From NCBI RefSeq assembly GCF_030296595.1, contig NZ_AP027731.1, forward strand, positions 558,001 to 622,000: a stretch of DNA of 64,000 nt, read 5' to 3'. The DNA comes from Naasia aerilata (GTDB taxonomy: Bacteria; Actinomycetota; Actinomycetes; Actinomycetales; Microbacteriaceae). Below, in pieces: positions 49,768 through 59,154 of this stretch. Each line of letters opens with the position of its first letter. Positions within the stretch are counted from its first letter, which is position 1. A model generated the notes under the pieces. That model had not been told where the DNA came from, ran no database searches, and worked only from the letters and a program-made list of their open reading frames with translations. A program made the position numbers and the translations under genes.

Positions 49768-51122
49768 CTACCAGCCCTCGGGACCGGACGAGCCCGCCGG
49801 GTACTCCTCGAGGGGGACCTTGTCCTCGCGCCAGGCCGCGAGCACCGGGTCGACGATGCGCCAGCACTCCTCGGCGATGTCCCCGCGCACCGACAGGAGC
49901 GGATTGCCCTCGAGGATGCCGCGCAGCACCTGCCCGTACGGAAGCAGCTCCCCCGGCTCCTTCTTCACGCTGAGCGTGCTCTGCTCGAGCTTGAACGGGT
50001 CTCCGCTGCCGTTCATGGTGACCCGGAACTCGACCTCCCCGGTCTTCAGGTCGAGCACGACGCGGTCCGCCGCCGGCGCTCCGCCGAAGTCGGGGATCTC
50101 GGGCGCGGGCACCATGTGCACGCGGACCTCGGTCGTGTACTTGCCGATCGCCTTCCCGGAGCGCAGCACGAAGGGCACCCCGTGCCAGCGCGCGGTCGCG
50201 ACCTCGAACGTCACCTGGGCGAGCGTCTCCGTCTGCAGCTTCGGGTCGACGCCCTTCTCGTCCGCATAGGACGGCAGCTCGCGGTCGCCGACCTTCCCGG
50301 CCGAGTACCGCGCCCGGTGGCTCGCCGCGACCGGGTCGCCGTTCCACACCTGGGTGCTGCGGAGGACCTGGGCGATGTTGGACCGGAGCTCCACCTCGTT
50401 GAGCTTCGGAGGCTGCTCCATCGCGACGAGGGCGAGGACCTGGAGCAGATGGCTCTGGATCATGTCGACGAGCGCGCCGGCCTTGTCGTAGTACCCGCCG
50501 CGACCCTCCAGACCGAGGGTCTCGTCATAGACGATCTCGACGCGGTCGACCGTCCCGCTGTGCCATACCGGCTCGAAGAACTGGTTCGCGAAGCGCACGC
50601 CGAGGATGTTCAGCACCATCGACATGCCGAGGAAGTGGTCGATCCGGTAGACCTGCTCCTCCGGCACGAGGCGGCCGATGAGGCGGTTGAGCTCGCGCGC
50701 CGACTTCTCGTCGACGCCGAAGGGCTTCTCCAGCGCCAGCCGGGTGCCCTCGGGCAGCTCCACCCTGCGCAGCGCGCGGCACACCTTCGCGGTGACCGCC
50801 GGGGAAGCGCGAAGTAGATGACCGGAGTGTGCTCGCACGCGGCGATCAGCTTCTCGAGGTCCTCCTGGCTCGTCGCGTCGGCCTTGATGTACTGCGTCGA
50901 CTCCAGGTAGCGGTCCGCGTCCTTCGGGTCCTGCACCTGGCTGAAGCTGTCGCGGATCAGCTGCTTCCACTCCTCGTCGGTGCGGTCCTCCATGCTGGAG
51001 CCGATCACCTGCACGTCGTAGTCGTAGATGCTGAGGAGGCTTGCAAGACCCGGCAGCAGCAGGCGCTTGGTGAGGTCGCCGCCGGCACCGAGGATGAGCA
51101 CGCTCACGCTGGGGGTCGCCAT
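49768..51122 (-). CDS. zwf: Glucose-6-phosphate dehydrogenase, frame interrupted
   Basis: Cytosolic first enzyme of the oxidative pentose phosphate pathway, about 451 aa. NADP-binding LILGAGGDLTKRLLLPGLAS at the N-terminus, LEKPFGVDEKSAREL, substrate/catalytic YRIDHFLGMSMVLNILGVRF, and the large C-terminal domain. ATG 51122. The frame slips at GGGG 50801-50804; one extra base joins PVIYFALP to PAVTAKVCRALRRV. Divergent from the ThDP enzyme. It is shorter than opcA-linked Zwf and no opcA is adjacent, so a secondary isozyme is possible. Confidence 0.93.
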
Positions 51123-51272
51123 GTTCCCGAGCGTACGTCGCGCCCCCGGGACGAGCCAGGCCGCCCCCGCCCCCTGGCGCGACCGACCGCGCCGGGTGTA
51201 ACAGAGCCCGTGGGGTGTCAACCCCTGCCCGCCGCATCAGGCCGATGGAACGGTGGGACCAGGAGGTGCCGG

Positions 51273-53054
51273 ATGGCGGACAAGACGGTGGCGGACGTGG
51301 TCGTCGAGCGGCTCCGGGACTGGGGCGTGCATCGCATCTTCGGCTACAGCGGCGACGGCATCAACGGCTTCATGGAGGCCCTGCGGCGCGCTGACGGGGA
51401 CCCCGAGTTCGTCCAGGCCCGGCACGAGGAGACCGCCGCGTTGATGGCCGTCGGCCACGCCAAGTACACGGGCGGAGTGGGCGTTGTCACCTCCACCCAG
51501 GGTCCGGGGGCGATCCATCTCCTCAACGGCCTGTACGACGCCAAGCTCGACGGCGTTCCCGTCGTCGCGATCGTGGGTCAGCAGAACCGCAGCGTGCTCG
51601 GCTCCGGCTACATGCAGGAGGTGAACCTGCAGACGCTCTTCTCGGACGTGGCCGCGCAGTTCTGCCAGCTCGTCTCCACGCCCGAGCAGGTCCCGTCGGT
51701 CCTCGACCGGGCCTTCCGCACCGCGCTCGCCACCCGCTCCCCCACCGTGGTGATCCTTCCGCACGACATTCAGAAGGCGGACGCCCCCGAGCTCGAGGCG
51801 GAGCACGGGATCGTCGTCACAGCGGCCGAGTTCCGCCGTCCGGTGGTCACGCCGGCGGCCGGCGACCTCGATGAGGCGGCGGCTCTCCTGAACGCGGGAT
51901 CCAAGGTCGCGGTGCTCGTCGGCCAGGGCGCGAAGGACGCGCAGGAGCAGGTGGTGGCGGTGGCGGAGCGCCTCGGGGCCGGCATCACCACCAGCCTCCT
52001 CGGCAAGCCGTACGTCGACGAGACCCTTCCCTTCGCGGTCGGCACGATGGGCCACCTCGGCACGACCGCGAGCGCGGCGCTGCTCGGCGGCTGCGACACC
52101 CTGCTCATCGTCGGGTCCAACGACCCGTGGACGGAGTTCTACCCCCAGCCCGGGCAGGCCCGGGCGGTGCAGATCGACCTCGACGGGCGCATCATCGGCA
52201 ACCGGTACCCCATCGAGGTGGGGCTGGTCGGCGACGCCGCCACGACGCTCACCGCGCTGCTCGAGCGCCTCGACGAGAGGACGGACCGCTCCTGGCGGAA
52301 CGAGGTCGAGGCCGAGGTCAGGCGCTGGGAGGAGGTGGCCGAGACGCGTGCCAACGTGCCGGCCGACCCGGTGAACCCCGAGCTCGTCGTCCGCACCCTC
52401 GGCCCGCGCCTGCCCGCCGACGCCCGCATCGCCCTCGACGTCGGCAGCGTCGTGTACTGGTACGCCCGCCAGCTGCGCCTGCCGGTCGGCGTGCCCGCGC
52501 ACGTGTCCGGCACGCTCGCCTCCATGGGCTGCGGGGTGCCGTATGGCATCGCCGCGAAGCTGGCCGCGCCCGGGCAGCCGGTCGTCGTCCTCACGGGCGA
52601 CGGCGGCATGCAGATGACCGGCGTCGCCGAGCTGATCACGGTCGCCCGCATGTGGGAGCAGTGGGAGGACCCTCGCTTCGTGGTGTGCGTGCTGCACAAC
52701 GGGGACCTCGCGGAGGTGACCTGGGAGCAGAGGGAGATGGAGGGCGCGCCGCGCTTCGTCGCGAGCCAGGCGCTTCCGTCGTTCCCGTTCGCCGGCTATG
52801 CGGACCTGCTCGGCCTGAAGGGCATCCGCGTGACCAGTCCGGACGAGCTCGAGGCCGCGTGGGACGCGGCGCTCTCGGCCGATCGCCCCGTCGTGCTCGA
52901 GGTCCTCACCGACCCGAACATCCCGCTCCTGCCGCCCTTCCCCGCCGGAGCGGCGAAGCTCGACTCGATGCGCGCGGGCATCGACCAGGAGGACGAGCAC
53001 GTCGAGCACACGCGCCGCCTCCTGGATACCTACGCCTCGCACGAGGAGGACTGA
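51273..53054 (+). CDS. Thiamine-diphosphate-dependent enzyme, pyruvate oxidase-like
   Basis: 593 aa, three-domain ThDP enzyme of the pyruvate oxidase/acetolactate synthase group. N-terminal PYR domain with FGYSGDGINGFMEALRRADG and RHEETAALMAVGHAKYTG (the Glu that activates ThDP), middle FAD/UDP-like domain, C-terminal PP domain with VVLTGDGGMQMTGVAELITV and LHNGDLAEVTWEQREMEG. ATG 51273 with AGGAGGTG. Similar enzymes (PoxB) convert pyruvate to acetate and CO2; the exact substrate is not certain. Confidence 0.88.
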   Translation: MADKTVADVVVERLRDWGVHRIFGYSGDGINGFMEALRRADGDPEFVQARHEETAALMAVGHAKYTGGVGVVTSTQGPGAIHLLNGLYDAKLDGVPVVAIVGQQNRSVLGSGYMQEVNLQTLFSDVAAQFCQLVSTPEQVPSVLDRAFRTALATRSPTVVILPHDIQKADAPELEAEHGIVVTAAEFRRPVVTPAAGDLDEAAALLNAGSKVAVLVGQGAKDAQEQVVAVAERLGAGITTSLLGKPYVDETLPFAVGTMGHLGTTASAALLGGCDTLLIVGSNDPWTEFYPQPGQARAVQIDLDGRIIGNRYPIEVGLVGDAATTLTALLERLDERTDRSWRNEVEAEVRRWEEVAETRANVPADPVNPELVVRTLGPRLPADARIALDVGSVVYWYARQLRLPVGVPAHVSGTLASMGCGVPYGIAAKLAAPGQPVVVLTGDGGMQMTGVAELITVARMWEQWEDPRFVVCVLHNGDLAEVTWEQREMEGAPRFVASQALPSFPFAGYADLLGLKGIRVTSPDELEAAWDAALSADRPVVLEVLTDPNIPLLPPFPAGAAKLDSMRAGIDQEDEHVEHTRRLLDTYASHEED

Positions 53055-53079
53055 CACTTCTGAACCCTCGCCCCCCCAC

Positions 53080-53187
53080 CGCTGATTGAGGAGCGCCGCA
53101 GGCGCGTCTCGAAATCACACCCTTCCGGGGATCTCCCCGCGTCCCGTGGATTTCGAGACGCCCGCTGCGCGCGCTCCTCAATCAGCG
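53080..53187. repeat. Palindromic intergenic element (REP-like)
   Basis: Left arm 53080-53116 (CGCTGATTGAGGAGCGC and GCGTCTCGAAATC) and right arm 53149-53187 are inverted copies differing by a few bases in the middle. It fills the gap between the convergent pyruvate-oxidase-like and mug genes. I associate the TTGAGGAGCGC...CGTCTCGAAATC pattern with repeats scattered through Microbacteriaceae, from memory only. Confidence 0.85.
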
Positions 53188-53213
53188 GAGAGGGGTGGAG
53201 GCGGACGCCGTTC

Positions 53214-53777
53214 TCACAGCAGGGCGATGCCCGCCGCGAGCGCCGGCTCCCGGTAAGCCGCCGCCAGTGTGGCGAGCGACTCGTGCGCGTTGAGCCCGCT
53301 CGGGTTCGGCACCACCCACAGCTCGGCGTCCGCGATGCGCACCGGCTGCCGGCCCGGCACGGCCTTGGGCATCCCGAAGCCGGTGCGATAGGCGCCGATG
53401 CCCAGGATGGCGACGACGCGCGGGCGCCACTCGGTCACGCGCTCCGTCAGCAGCGCGGCGCCGGCGCGGTACTCCTCGGCGGAGAGCTCGTCCGCCCGGC
53501 TCGTCGCCCGGGCGACCAGGCTCGTGATGCCGACGCCACGGTTGATCAGGTGCTGCCGGTCCGCCGCGCGGAGGCCCTCCGACGCGTCGATGACACGGTC
53601 GAGGATCCCGGCCGCGGCGAGCGCCGGGTAGAACCGGTTGCCGGGTCGAGCGAACGGGGCGCCCGTCGCGGCGGTCCACAGCCCCGGATTGATGCCGACG
53701 AGAAGCAGTCGGAGGCCGGGCCCCACCGTCGGCTCGATGGTCTTGTCCCGGAACGACTCCAGGTAGGCGCGGCTCAT
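53214..53777 (-). CDS. mug: G/U mismatch-specific DNA glycosylase
   Basis: 187-aa uracil-DNA-glycosylase-superfamily enzyme that removes uracil or ethenocytosine opposite G. Active-site motif LLLVGINPGLWTAATGAPFA with the catalytic Asn, GNRFYPAL, and the second motif NPSGLNAH. ATG 53777. Converges with the pyruvate-oxidase-like gene; divergent from DUF503. Confidence 0.95.
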   Translation of the reverse strand: MSRAYLESFRDKTIEPTVGPGLRLLLVGINPGLWTAATGAPFARPGNRFYPALAAAGILDRVIDASEGLRAADRQHLINRGVGITSLVARATSRADELSAEEYRAGAALLTERVTEWRPRVVAILGIGAYRTGFGMPKAVPGRQPVRIADAELWVVPNPSGLNAHESLATLAAAYREPALAAGIALL

Positions 53778-53842
53778 CGGCACGCCCCCATCCTCGCCGA
53801 TCGCGCGCCGGTGCTGGCAGTGCCGGTGGCAGGCTGGCAGCC

Positions 53843-54136
53843 ATGTGGATCGGCTGGATCGAGTTCGACCTGCTGCTCGGCGACGTCCACTCCCTGAAGG
53901 AGAAGCGCAGCATCGTCCGCCCGCTCGTCGCGGAGCTGGCGCGCCGCTTCGCGGTCTCCGCTGCGGAGGTCGGCGCGCAGGACCTGCACCGCCGCAGCAC
54001 GATCGGGGTGAGCCTGGTGTCCGGGGACGGCTGGCACATCCGCGACGTGCTCGAGTCGATCGACCGGTTCGTCGGTGAGCGGCCCGAGCTGCAGGTGCTC
54101 GCGAGCCGGCGGCGCCTCCTCGATTCGGACGACTGA
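53843..54136 (+). CDS. DUF503 domain-containing protein
   Basis: 97 aa, standard size. Pattern WIGWIEFDLLLGDVHSLKEK, RSIVRPLVAELARRFAVSAA and EVGAQDLHRRSTIGVSLVSG. In many genomes this family sits near rbfA, but not here. ATG 53843. Probably first of a run with the deacetylase and YeiH-like genes. Confidence 0.93.
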   Translation: MWIGWIEFDLLLGDVHSLKEKRSIVRPLVAELARRFAVSAAEVGAQDLHRRSTIGVSLVSGDGWHIRDVLESIDRFVGERPELQVLASRRRLLDSDD

Positions 54137-54159
54137 CGGGGCCGGTGCAGAGTAGGGGC

Positions 54160-54972
54160 ATGGCGACCCTGCTCCTCGGCTACGACGTGGAGTACGCGAC
54201 CCCGGACGGCACGACGGCCGCGTTCCTCGAGCGGGTCGTCGACGTGCACACCCGCTGGGCGGCGCCCCTCACGCTGTTCCTGCTCGGCGAGACCCTCGAG
54301 CAGAACGTCCGGGCGGTGCAGCGCGCAGCGTCGTCGCCGCTCGTGAGCGTCGCCCAGCACACCTACTCGCACAGCCTGCTGCGGCCTCTCCGAATCGACA
54401 CCGGGACCAGCGTCACCACGCTCGAGGCCGGCTCGCCCGAGCGAATCGACGAGGAGCTCCGCCGCACCAGCACCCTGATTCGCGAGCACCTGGGCCTGGA
54501 CTGCGCCGGCCTGACCGCGCCGTACACGTACTTCCGTGGCCTGCAGGGCCACCCCGAGCTTCTCGAGGTGCTGCGGAGGAACGGCATCCGGTACGTCCGC
54601 TCGGACGGACGGGATGCGCGCGGCTACCAGCCCGTGCCGCGGACGCCGCCCTACTGGTACGACGCCGACGGATACCCGGACATCCTCGAGATCCCCACCC
54701 ACGGGTGGCACGACTGCGTGGTGCGTGAGGACGTCCTCGGCTGGGACGATCTCGACGGCTACGTCGGGCTGGTCACCGCGGAGATCGACCGCGCGGTCGC
54801 CGACGACGGGCTGTACTCGATCTGCGCTCACGACTGGAGCAGCATCCGCGGTGATCCGGAGCTGACCCATGTCGACCGCATCCTCTCCCACGCGCGACAG
54901 CGCGGGATGGCGATCGGGACCTACGGCCAGGTGCACGAGGAGCTGCGCGCCGCTCGAGCGGCCATCGCATGA
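54160..54972 (+). CDS. Polysaccharide deacetylase family protein
   Basis: 270-aa NodB-homology protein. Begins TLLLGYDVEYATPDGTTAAF with the Asp-containing first motif, followed by VAQHTYSHSLLRP (His-x-x-x-His metal motif), FLLGETLEQ, and a late EIPTHGWHDC/ICAHDWSSI region. No signal peptide is evident, so it may act inside the cell. ATG 54160 after GTAGGGGC; GTG 54145 is an alternative start. Stop overlaps the YeiH-like ATG (ATGA). Confidence 0.88.
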   Translation: MATLLLGYDVEYATPDGTTAAFLERVVDVHTRWAAPLTLFLLGETLEQNVRAVQRAASSPLVSVAQHTYSHSLLRPLRIDTGTSVTTLEAGSPERIDEELRRTSTLIREHLGLDCAGLTAPYTYFRGLQGHPELLEVLRRNGIRYVRSDGRDARGYQPVPRTPPYWYDADGYPDILEIPTHGWHDCVVREDVLGWDDLDGYVGLVTAEIDRAVADDGLYSICAHDWSSIRGDPELTHVDRILSHARQRGMAIGTYGQVHEELRAARAAIA

Positions 54973-55952
54973 GCACGGCGGGCACGTCGGTCCGGACGGC
55001 CGTCCCCGGTCTCGCCCTCGCCGGAGCGGCCGCGCTCACGGCGTGGGCCGCGAGCGCGGCGCTGCCCGCGGTCCCGCTGCTGACCGTCGCGGTCGTGCTC
55101 GGCATCGTCGCCGGCCAGCTGCGGCTCCCGGACGCGGTGCGCCCCGGACTGGCGGTGGCGTCCCGCCGGCTCATGCGGATCGGCGTCGTCCTGCTCGGGC
55201 TCAAGCTCAGCCTCGGCGACATCGCCCGGCTCGGCCCGGTGGCGATCCTCAGCACGGTCGCGGTCGTGCTGCTCACCTTCGCGCTGACCTACGCGCTGGG
55301 GCGGCTGCTGCGGCTGCCGGGGCACGAGCCCCTCCTGCTCGCAGCGGGCTTCGCCATCTGCGGCGCCTCGGCGATCGGGGCGATGAGCTCCGCCGTCCGG
55401 GCGAAGGACTCCGATGCGGCCACCCCGGTGGCCCTCGTCACCCTCTGCGGAACGCTCGCGATCTTCGTCCTGCCGCCGCTGCAGAGTCCGCTGGGTCTCG
55501 ATGCCGAGCAGTTCGGGCACTGGGTCGGCGCCGGGGTGCACGACGTGGGGCAGGTGGTGGCGACCGCCCAGGTGGCGGGCCCGCTGGCACTCGCCCTCGC
55601 ACTCGTGATCAAGCTGACCCGTGTCGCCCTCCTCGCTCCTCTCGTCGCCGTGACGGCAGCCGTGGAGCGGAGGCGCAGCGCGAACGCGGGGGCCCGCCCG
55701 CCGGTCGTCCCGCTGTTCGTCGCCGGCTTCGTCGCCGCGGTCCTCGTGCGCTCCTTCGTTCCGCTGCCCGACCCGGCGCTGCACGCCGCCGACACGGTTC
55801 AGACGGCGCTGCTCGCGATGGCGCTCTTCGCGCTCGGCACGGGCGTGCGGCTTCGGCGCCTGGTCACCACCGGATGGCGCGCCGTGGTCGTCGGGCTGAC
55901 GTCCTGGGTGCTCGTCGCCGGCCTCGCTCTGCTGGCCGTGCACATCTCCTGA
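54969..55952 (+). CDS. YeiH family putative sulfate exporter (UPF0324)
   Basis: 327 aa with about ten membrane helices. Family features: SRRLMRIGVVLLGLKLSLGD, FAICGASAIGAMSSAVRAKD, LCGTLAIFVLPPL and GAGVHDVGQVVATAQVAG. Transport role is assigned by family only. ATG 54969 overlaps the deacetylase stop, so the two are coupled. Confidence 0.93.
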   Translation: MSTAGTSVRTAVPGLALAGAAALTAWAASAALPAVPLLTVAVVLGIVAGQLRLPDAVRPGLAVASRRLMRIGVVLLGLKLSLGDIARLGPVAILSTVAVVLLTFALTYALGRLLRLPGHEPLLLAAGFAICGASAIGAMSSAVRAKDSDAATPVALVTLCGTLAIFVLPPLQSPLGLDAEQFGHWVGAGVHDVGQVVATAQVAGPLALALALVIKLTRVALLAPLVAVTAAVERRRSANAGARPPVVPLFVAGFVAAVLVRSFVPLPDPALHAADTVQTALLAMALFALGTGVRLRRLVTTGWRAVVVGLTSWVLVAGLALLAVHIS

Positions 55953-56004
55953 CCCGCGGCCGGAGCGGGCGCCGCGGCGCCCGAACGCGCCGTACAATCC
56001 GGTC

Positions 56005-56532
56005 ATGGAGCGTGCCAACAGCACCACGCTCGTGGTGGTCGGCGGCGAGGCGTCCCTGCTGGAGGACCTCGACCGCCTGCCCAACGTGCGTGCCGCCAGC
56101 CTCGCCGGGCGCCCCGAGGCGGCGGTCAAGTCCTTCGTCGAGGGCGCGAACACCGCGTACGTGGCGCATGACCGGGATCCGCTCGAGCACGTGGCGTCAG
56201 CCTGGGTCGAGTTCTACGACGATCGCGGCACGCTCGGAACGCTGGACGTGGAAGTGGAGGCGACAAGCGCTCTCCTCCGCAGAGGGGACGCCTCACTCCC
56301 CGACTACTACGTCGTGCTCGACCCCGAGGCGCTGCCGCCGACGTGGAAGCACTGGTGGCTGGGCGTGCTGCCGGGGGTCGCGCCCATGCGGGTGCTCCCG
56401 GCGGAGAGCGACGCGGACGCCGTCCGCCGGGTGCTCCGCCGGCTGCCGTCGGGCCGCACATGGCCGGAGTCGCTCGACTGGCTGCACCGGCTGACGCGGA
56501 ACGCGCCGGACCGGCTGGACCTCGGAGGCTAG
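56005..56532 (+). CDS. Hypothetical protein
   Basis: 175-aa soluble protein with no recognised domain. It has an N-terminal beta-alpha pattern (TTLVVVGGEASLLEDLDRLP), DYYVVLDPEALPPTWKHWWL in the middle and a C-terminal SLDWLHRLTRNAPDRLDL. The two central Trp-rich stretches are distinctive. ATG 56005. Codon usage matches its neighbours, so the gene is likely real. Confidence 0.75.
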   Translation: MERANSTTLVVVGGEASLLEDLDRLPNVRAASLAGRPEAAVKSFVEGANTAYVAHDRDPLEHVASAWVEFYDDRGTLGTLDVEVEATSALLRRGDASLPDYYVVLDPEALPPTWKHWWLGVLPGVAPMRVLPAESDADAVRRVLRRLPSGRTWPESLDWLHRLTRNAPDRLDLGG

Positions 56533-56533
56533 C

Positions 56534-56809
56534 TCAGTAGGACGCGCCCGGGATCCGGCCGCCGGCGCGGGCCGCGGACCACTCGAGCGCGTGGTTCGCC
56601 TGCTCCTCCGTCAGCGCCGTGGTGCCGCCGCAGTTCGAGCACTCGACGAAGTGCCTGCGCGACAGCGTGAACAGGGGGATGAAGAAGAGGGTGAAGCGGT
56701 TCACCCGCCGGTACACCTGCTGGGGCACGGCGAGCCCGCAGAAGTGGCACACGAACGTGACGGTGAGCATCGCCTCCAGATAGGCGCGGGTTCCGAACAG
56801 CAGCAGCAC
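56534..56809 (-). CDS. Zinc-ribbon domain-containing protein
   Basis: 91 aa with two Cys pairs, VCHFCG and ECSNCGG, separated by a hydrophobic stretch (RFTLFFIPLFTLSRR), a known small actinobacterial zinc-ribbon family. GTG 56809 gives the usual hydrophobic N-terminus (LLLFGTRAYLE). Role unknown. Stops 1 bp after the convergent hypothetical gene. Confidence 0.85.
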   Translation of the reverse strand: MLLLFGTRAYLEAMLTVTFVCHFCGLAVPQQVYRRVNRFTLFFIPLFTLSRRHFVECSNCGGTTALTEEQANHALEWSAARAGGRIPGASY

Positions 56810-56945
56810 CCCGCCAGCGTACGAAGCGTTCCGAATGTTCGGGATCGGCTTGACGGGGGCGTATCCCTCTGCATGGGCGAGGGCTCGGCGAAGGCTCCGG
56901 CAGAGCCAGGTAGGGTGACTCGGTGCGTACGGGAGGGGTGGGCAA

Positions 56946-57620
56946 CTGAGGATCGTCAGCTACAACCTGCGGAAGCATTCGGCCGTCGGGGAGCTCACCA
57001 CCCTGGCCGACGACCACGCGGTCGACGTGCTCTGCCTGCAGGAGGCGGATACGACCGACCTTCCCGAGCGCGTCGGGCACCTCGTGCTGGTGGAGGCCAC
57101 GCGGAACAACCGCCTCGGTCTCGCGGTGTACTGCCGCGAGGACCGGTACACCGTCCGAGCGACGAAGGTGCTCGCCGTTCACAAGTCGGTGCACGACCGC
57201 ATCCTGGCCCCCGCGCACGAGCGCCTGCTCGCCGTGCACCTGCTCGACCGCGAGACGGGCAGGGAGGTGCTGGTCGGCGACTTCCATGCCGCGCCGCTCA
57301 CCGCATCCAACTCGCTCCGCCGCAAGCAGATCGCGGCCGCGCACGACGGCATGCGCGCCCTCGCCGATCACCTACCCGCGCTCATGGTGGGCGACTTCAA
57401 CTATCCGTGGTTCATCAGCGCGCTCGAGCGGCGTCTCCTCACGTCGGGCTACACCCTGACCCGCAGCACCGAGCCCACCTACGAGCGCTACCGCTACTTC
57501 TCGGGCTACTTCGACTTCGTCACCTCGACCGGCTTCTCCATCGACAAGGTCGACGTGCTCCCCGCGGGCGCCTCCGACCACCGGCCGATCAGCCTCACCG
57601 CACACATCACCGACGACTGA
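56946..57620 (+). CDS. Endonuclease/exonuclease/phosphatase family protein, probable CTG start
   Basis: 224 aa. EEP fold signature: RIVSYNLRKHSAVGE, VDVLCLQEADTTD with the metal Glu, LLVGDF-like VLVGDFHAAPL, LMVGDFNYPWF and the catalytic DHRPISL at the end. No ATG, GTG or TTG is available between the upstream stop at 56916 and ATG 57027, which is too late. CTG 56946 is preceded by GGGAGGGG with 7-nt spacing and gives the expected N-terminus. A missing base with GTG 56923 as start is the alternative. Confidence 0.88.
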   Translation: MRIVSYNLRKHSAVGELTTLADDHAVDVLCLQEADTTDLPERVGHLVLVEATRNNRLGLAVYCREDRYTVRATKVLAVHKSVHDRILAPAHERLLAVHLLDRETGREVLVGDFHAAPLTASNSLRRKQIAAAHDGMRALADHLPALMVGDFNYPWFISALERRLLTSGYTLTRSTEPTYERYRYFSGYFDFVTSTGFSIDKVDVLPAGASDHRPISLTAHITDD

Positions 57621-57663
57621 CGCTTCTGCGCCGAGCCGCGGGCGGACCCGGGTCGGCCGCCGC

Positions 57664-58604
57664 TCAGCGAGAGCCGAGCCCGCCCTCCTCGGAGGCGAGG
57701 GCCGGGACCGCGTGCGGCTCCTCGAACCACGGGTGCCGACGCACCATGAGCCAGAGCAGCACCAGCCCGATCAGCGAGATGACGATCAGCCCCACCGCGT
57801 AGAAGGTGGACGCGAGGGTCGAGACCTCCGCCGCCGTCCCCGGACGGAGGAATCCGTACTGCAGGGCGGGGATCGCGTTGCCCGTGACGACGACGGCGAC
57901 GAAGGAGGCGATGCCGCCCATCGAGTCCCAGAGGCCGTGCAGCACCGCGACGCCCACGAAGGCGCCGAGCACTCCCAGCGTCAGCCGGTACCTGGTGCCG
58001 GTTCGGGATGCGCCGAAGATGGCCGCACCCAGCACGGCGGTCCACAGCACGTGGCCGACCGGGGTGAGCACCGACCGCAGGACCTCGGTGTGCAGGAGCG
58101 AGACGAGGTCGAAGCCGCCGGACGTGACCCCGGCGTTGAAGGCGTAGCCGGCCGACTCGAACGCCGCGAAGCCGGCTCCCACGGTGGCGCCCAGGAGCGC
58201 CCCTGGCGCCCGGTCTTGGGCACGACGCTCCGGCCGATCACCACGAGGACGACGCCCTTGACGAACTCCTCGATGAAGCCGACGAAGACGTAGGTCAAGG
58301 TCGAGGCGCGCAGATCGGCCTCCAGCAGCGACGCCCCGAGCACGCCGAATACGCCGCTGACGAAGAACGCGAGCACGACCTGGATGGCCGTCATGTTGCC
58401 GGTGATGCGCTCGGCGACGAACAGCACGACGCAGAACGGCACCAGGAAGCTCCCGAGCAGGATCAGCGTCGGAATGAGGTTGCTGTTCCGGGTGACGATC
58501 GTGACGACCGTGGTCAGCACCCAGAGCGCGATGCCGACGAGCAGCGCCTTCCACCACCACCCGTGCCGGGCGGTGCGGACGGATGGGACGGCGACCGCAG
58601 TCAT
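57664..58604 (-). CDS. PrsW family intramembrane protease, frame interrupted
   Basis: About 314 aa, eight or so membrane helices. Metalloprotease/glutamic motifs: FVGFIEEFVKGVVLVV, GFAAFESAGYAFNAG and VAVLHGLWDSMGG. Relatives cleave anti-sigma factors (B. subtilis PrsW cleaves RsiW). ATG 58604. The frame slips at CCCC 58200-58203 between KTGRQG and ALLGATVGAGFAA; one G restores it. Divergent from the PPOX gene. Confidence 0.92.
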
Positions 58605-58729
58605 TCGTGCTCCTTCAGGCTCTCCTGAATGGTGCGCCCCGCTCGGGGCACTGTGCGACGCATTGACAAGGCCGTCCCGGCGAGACAGCGGAGCTCACTC
58701 TTGCGGCGACGGGTTTCCCTGCGCGAGTC

Positions 58730-58749
58730 TATAAGTAAGCACTTACTTA
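58730..58749 (+). promoter_or_regulatory. TetR-type operator overlapping -10 of the PPOX/tetR operon
   Basis: TAAGTAAG-CA-CTTACTTA (58732-58749) is a perfect palindrome with 8-bp arms and a 2-bp centre. TATAAG at 58730-58735 is a likely -10, so bound repressor would block it. The transcript leads into the PPOX enzyme and its own TetR regulator. Confidence 0.8.
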
Positions 58750-58761
58750 CGGGGAACTCCA

Positions 58762-59154
58762 ATGGTGAGCATCGACACGTCGACCGACTGGGCCCGTTGC
58801 AACACCGCGGCGCTCGAGACCCGCAAGCGCGACGGATCCTGGGTCCGCACTCCGGTGAGCCTCGTCACACACGACGGCCGGACCTACTTCCGGACGTACG
58901 CGTCAGCCGGCAAGGCGAAGCGGCTCCGCAACTTCACCGAGGTGCGGGTCTCGCCCTGCACGCTCCTCGGCAGGCCCCTCGGGCCCGCCGTCGCCGGCGA
59001 GACCCGCCTTCTCGGACCCGAGGAGGCGCTGGTCGCGCGCCGCCTCTTGAGGAGGCGGCACCCCGTCCTGCAGGGTGTAGCCGTGCCCCTGTTCCACCGG
59101 CTGATGCACTACCGGACGCTGCACTACGAGCTGACCTTTGCCGACGCGGTCTGA
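58762..59154 (+). CDS. PPOX class F420-dependent oxidoreductase
   Basis: 130-aa split-beta-barrel flavin/deazaflavin enzyme. N-terminal LETRKRDGSWVRTPVSLVTH and YFRTYASAGKAKRLRNFTEV are the family signature; the C-terminal part carries the LLGRPLGPAVAGETRLL strand pair. Likely uses F420, common in actinobacteria. ATG 58762 lies 12 bp after the operator. Overlaps the TetR gene by 17 bp. Confidence 0.9.
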   Translation: MVSIDTSTDWARCNTAALETRKRDGSWVRTPVSLVTHDGRTYFRTYASAGKAKRLRNFTEVRVSPCTLLGRPLGPAVAGETRLLGPEEALVARRLLRRRHPVLQGVAVPLFHRLMHYRTLHYELTFADAV

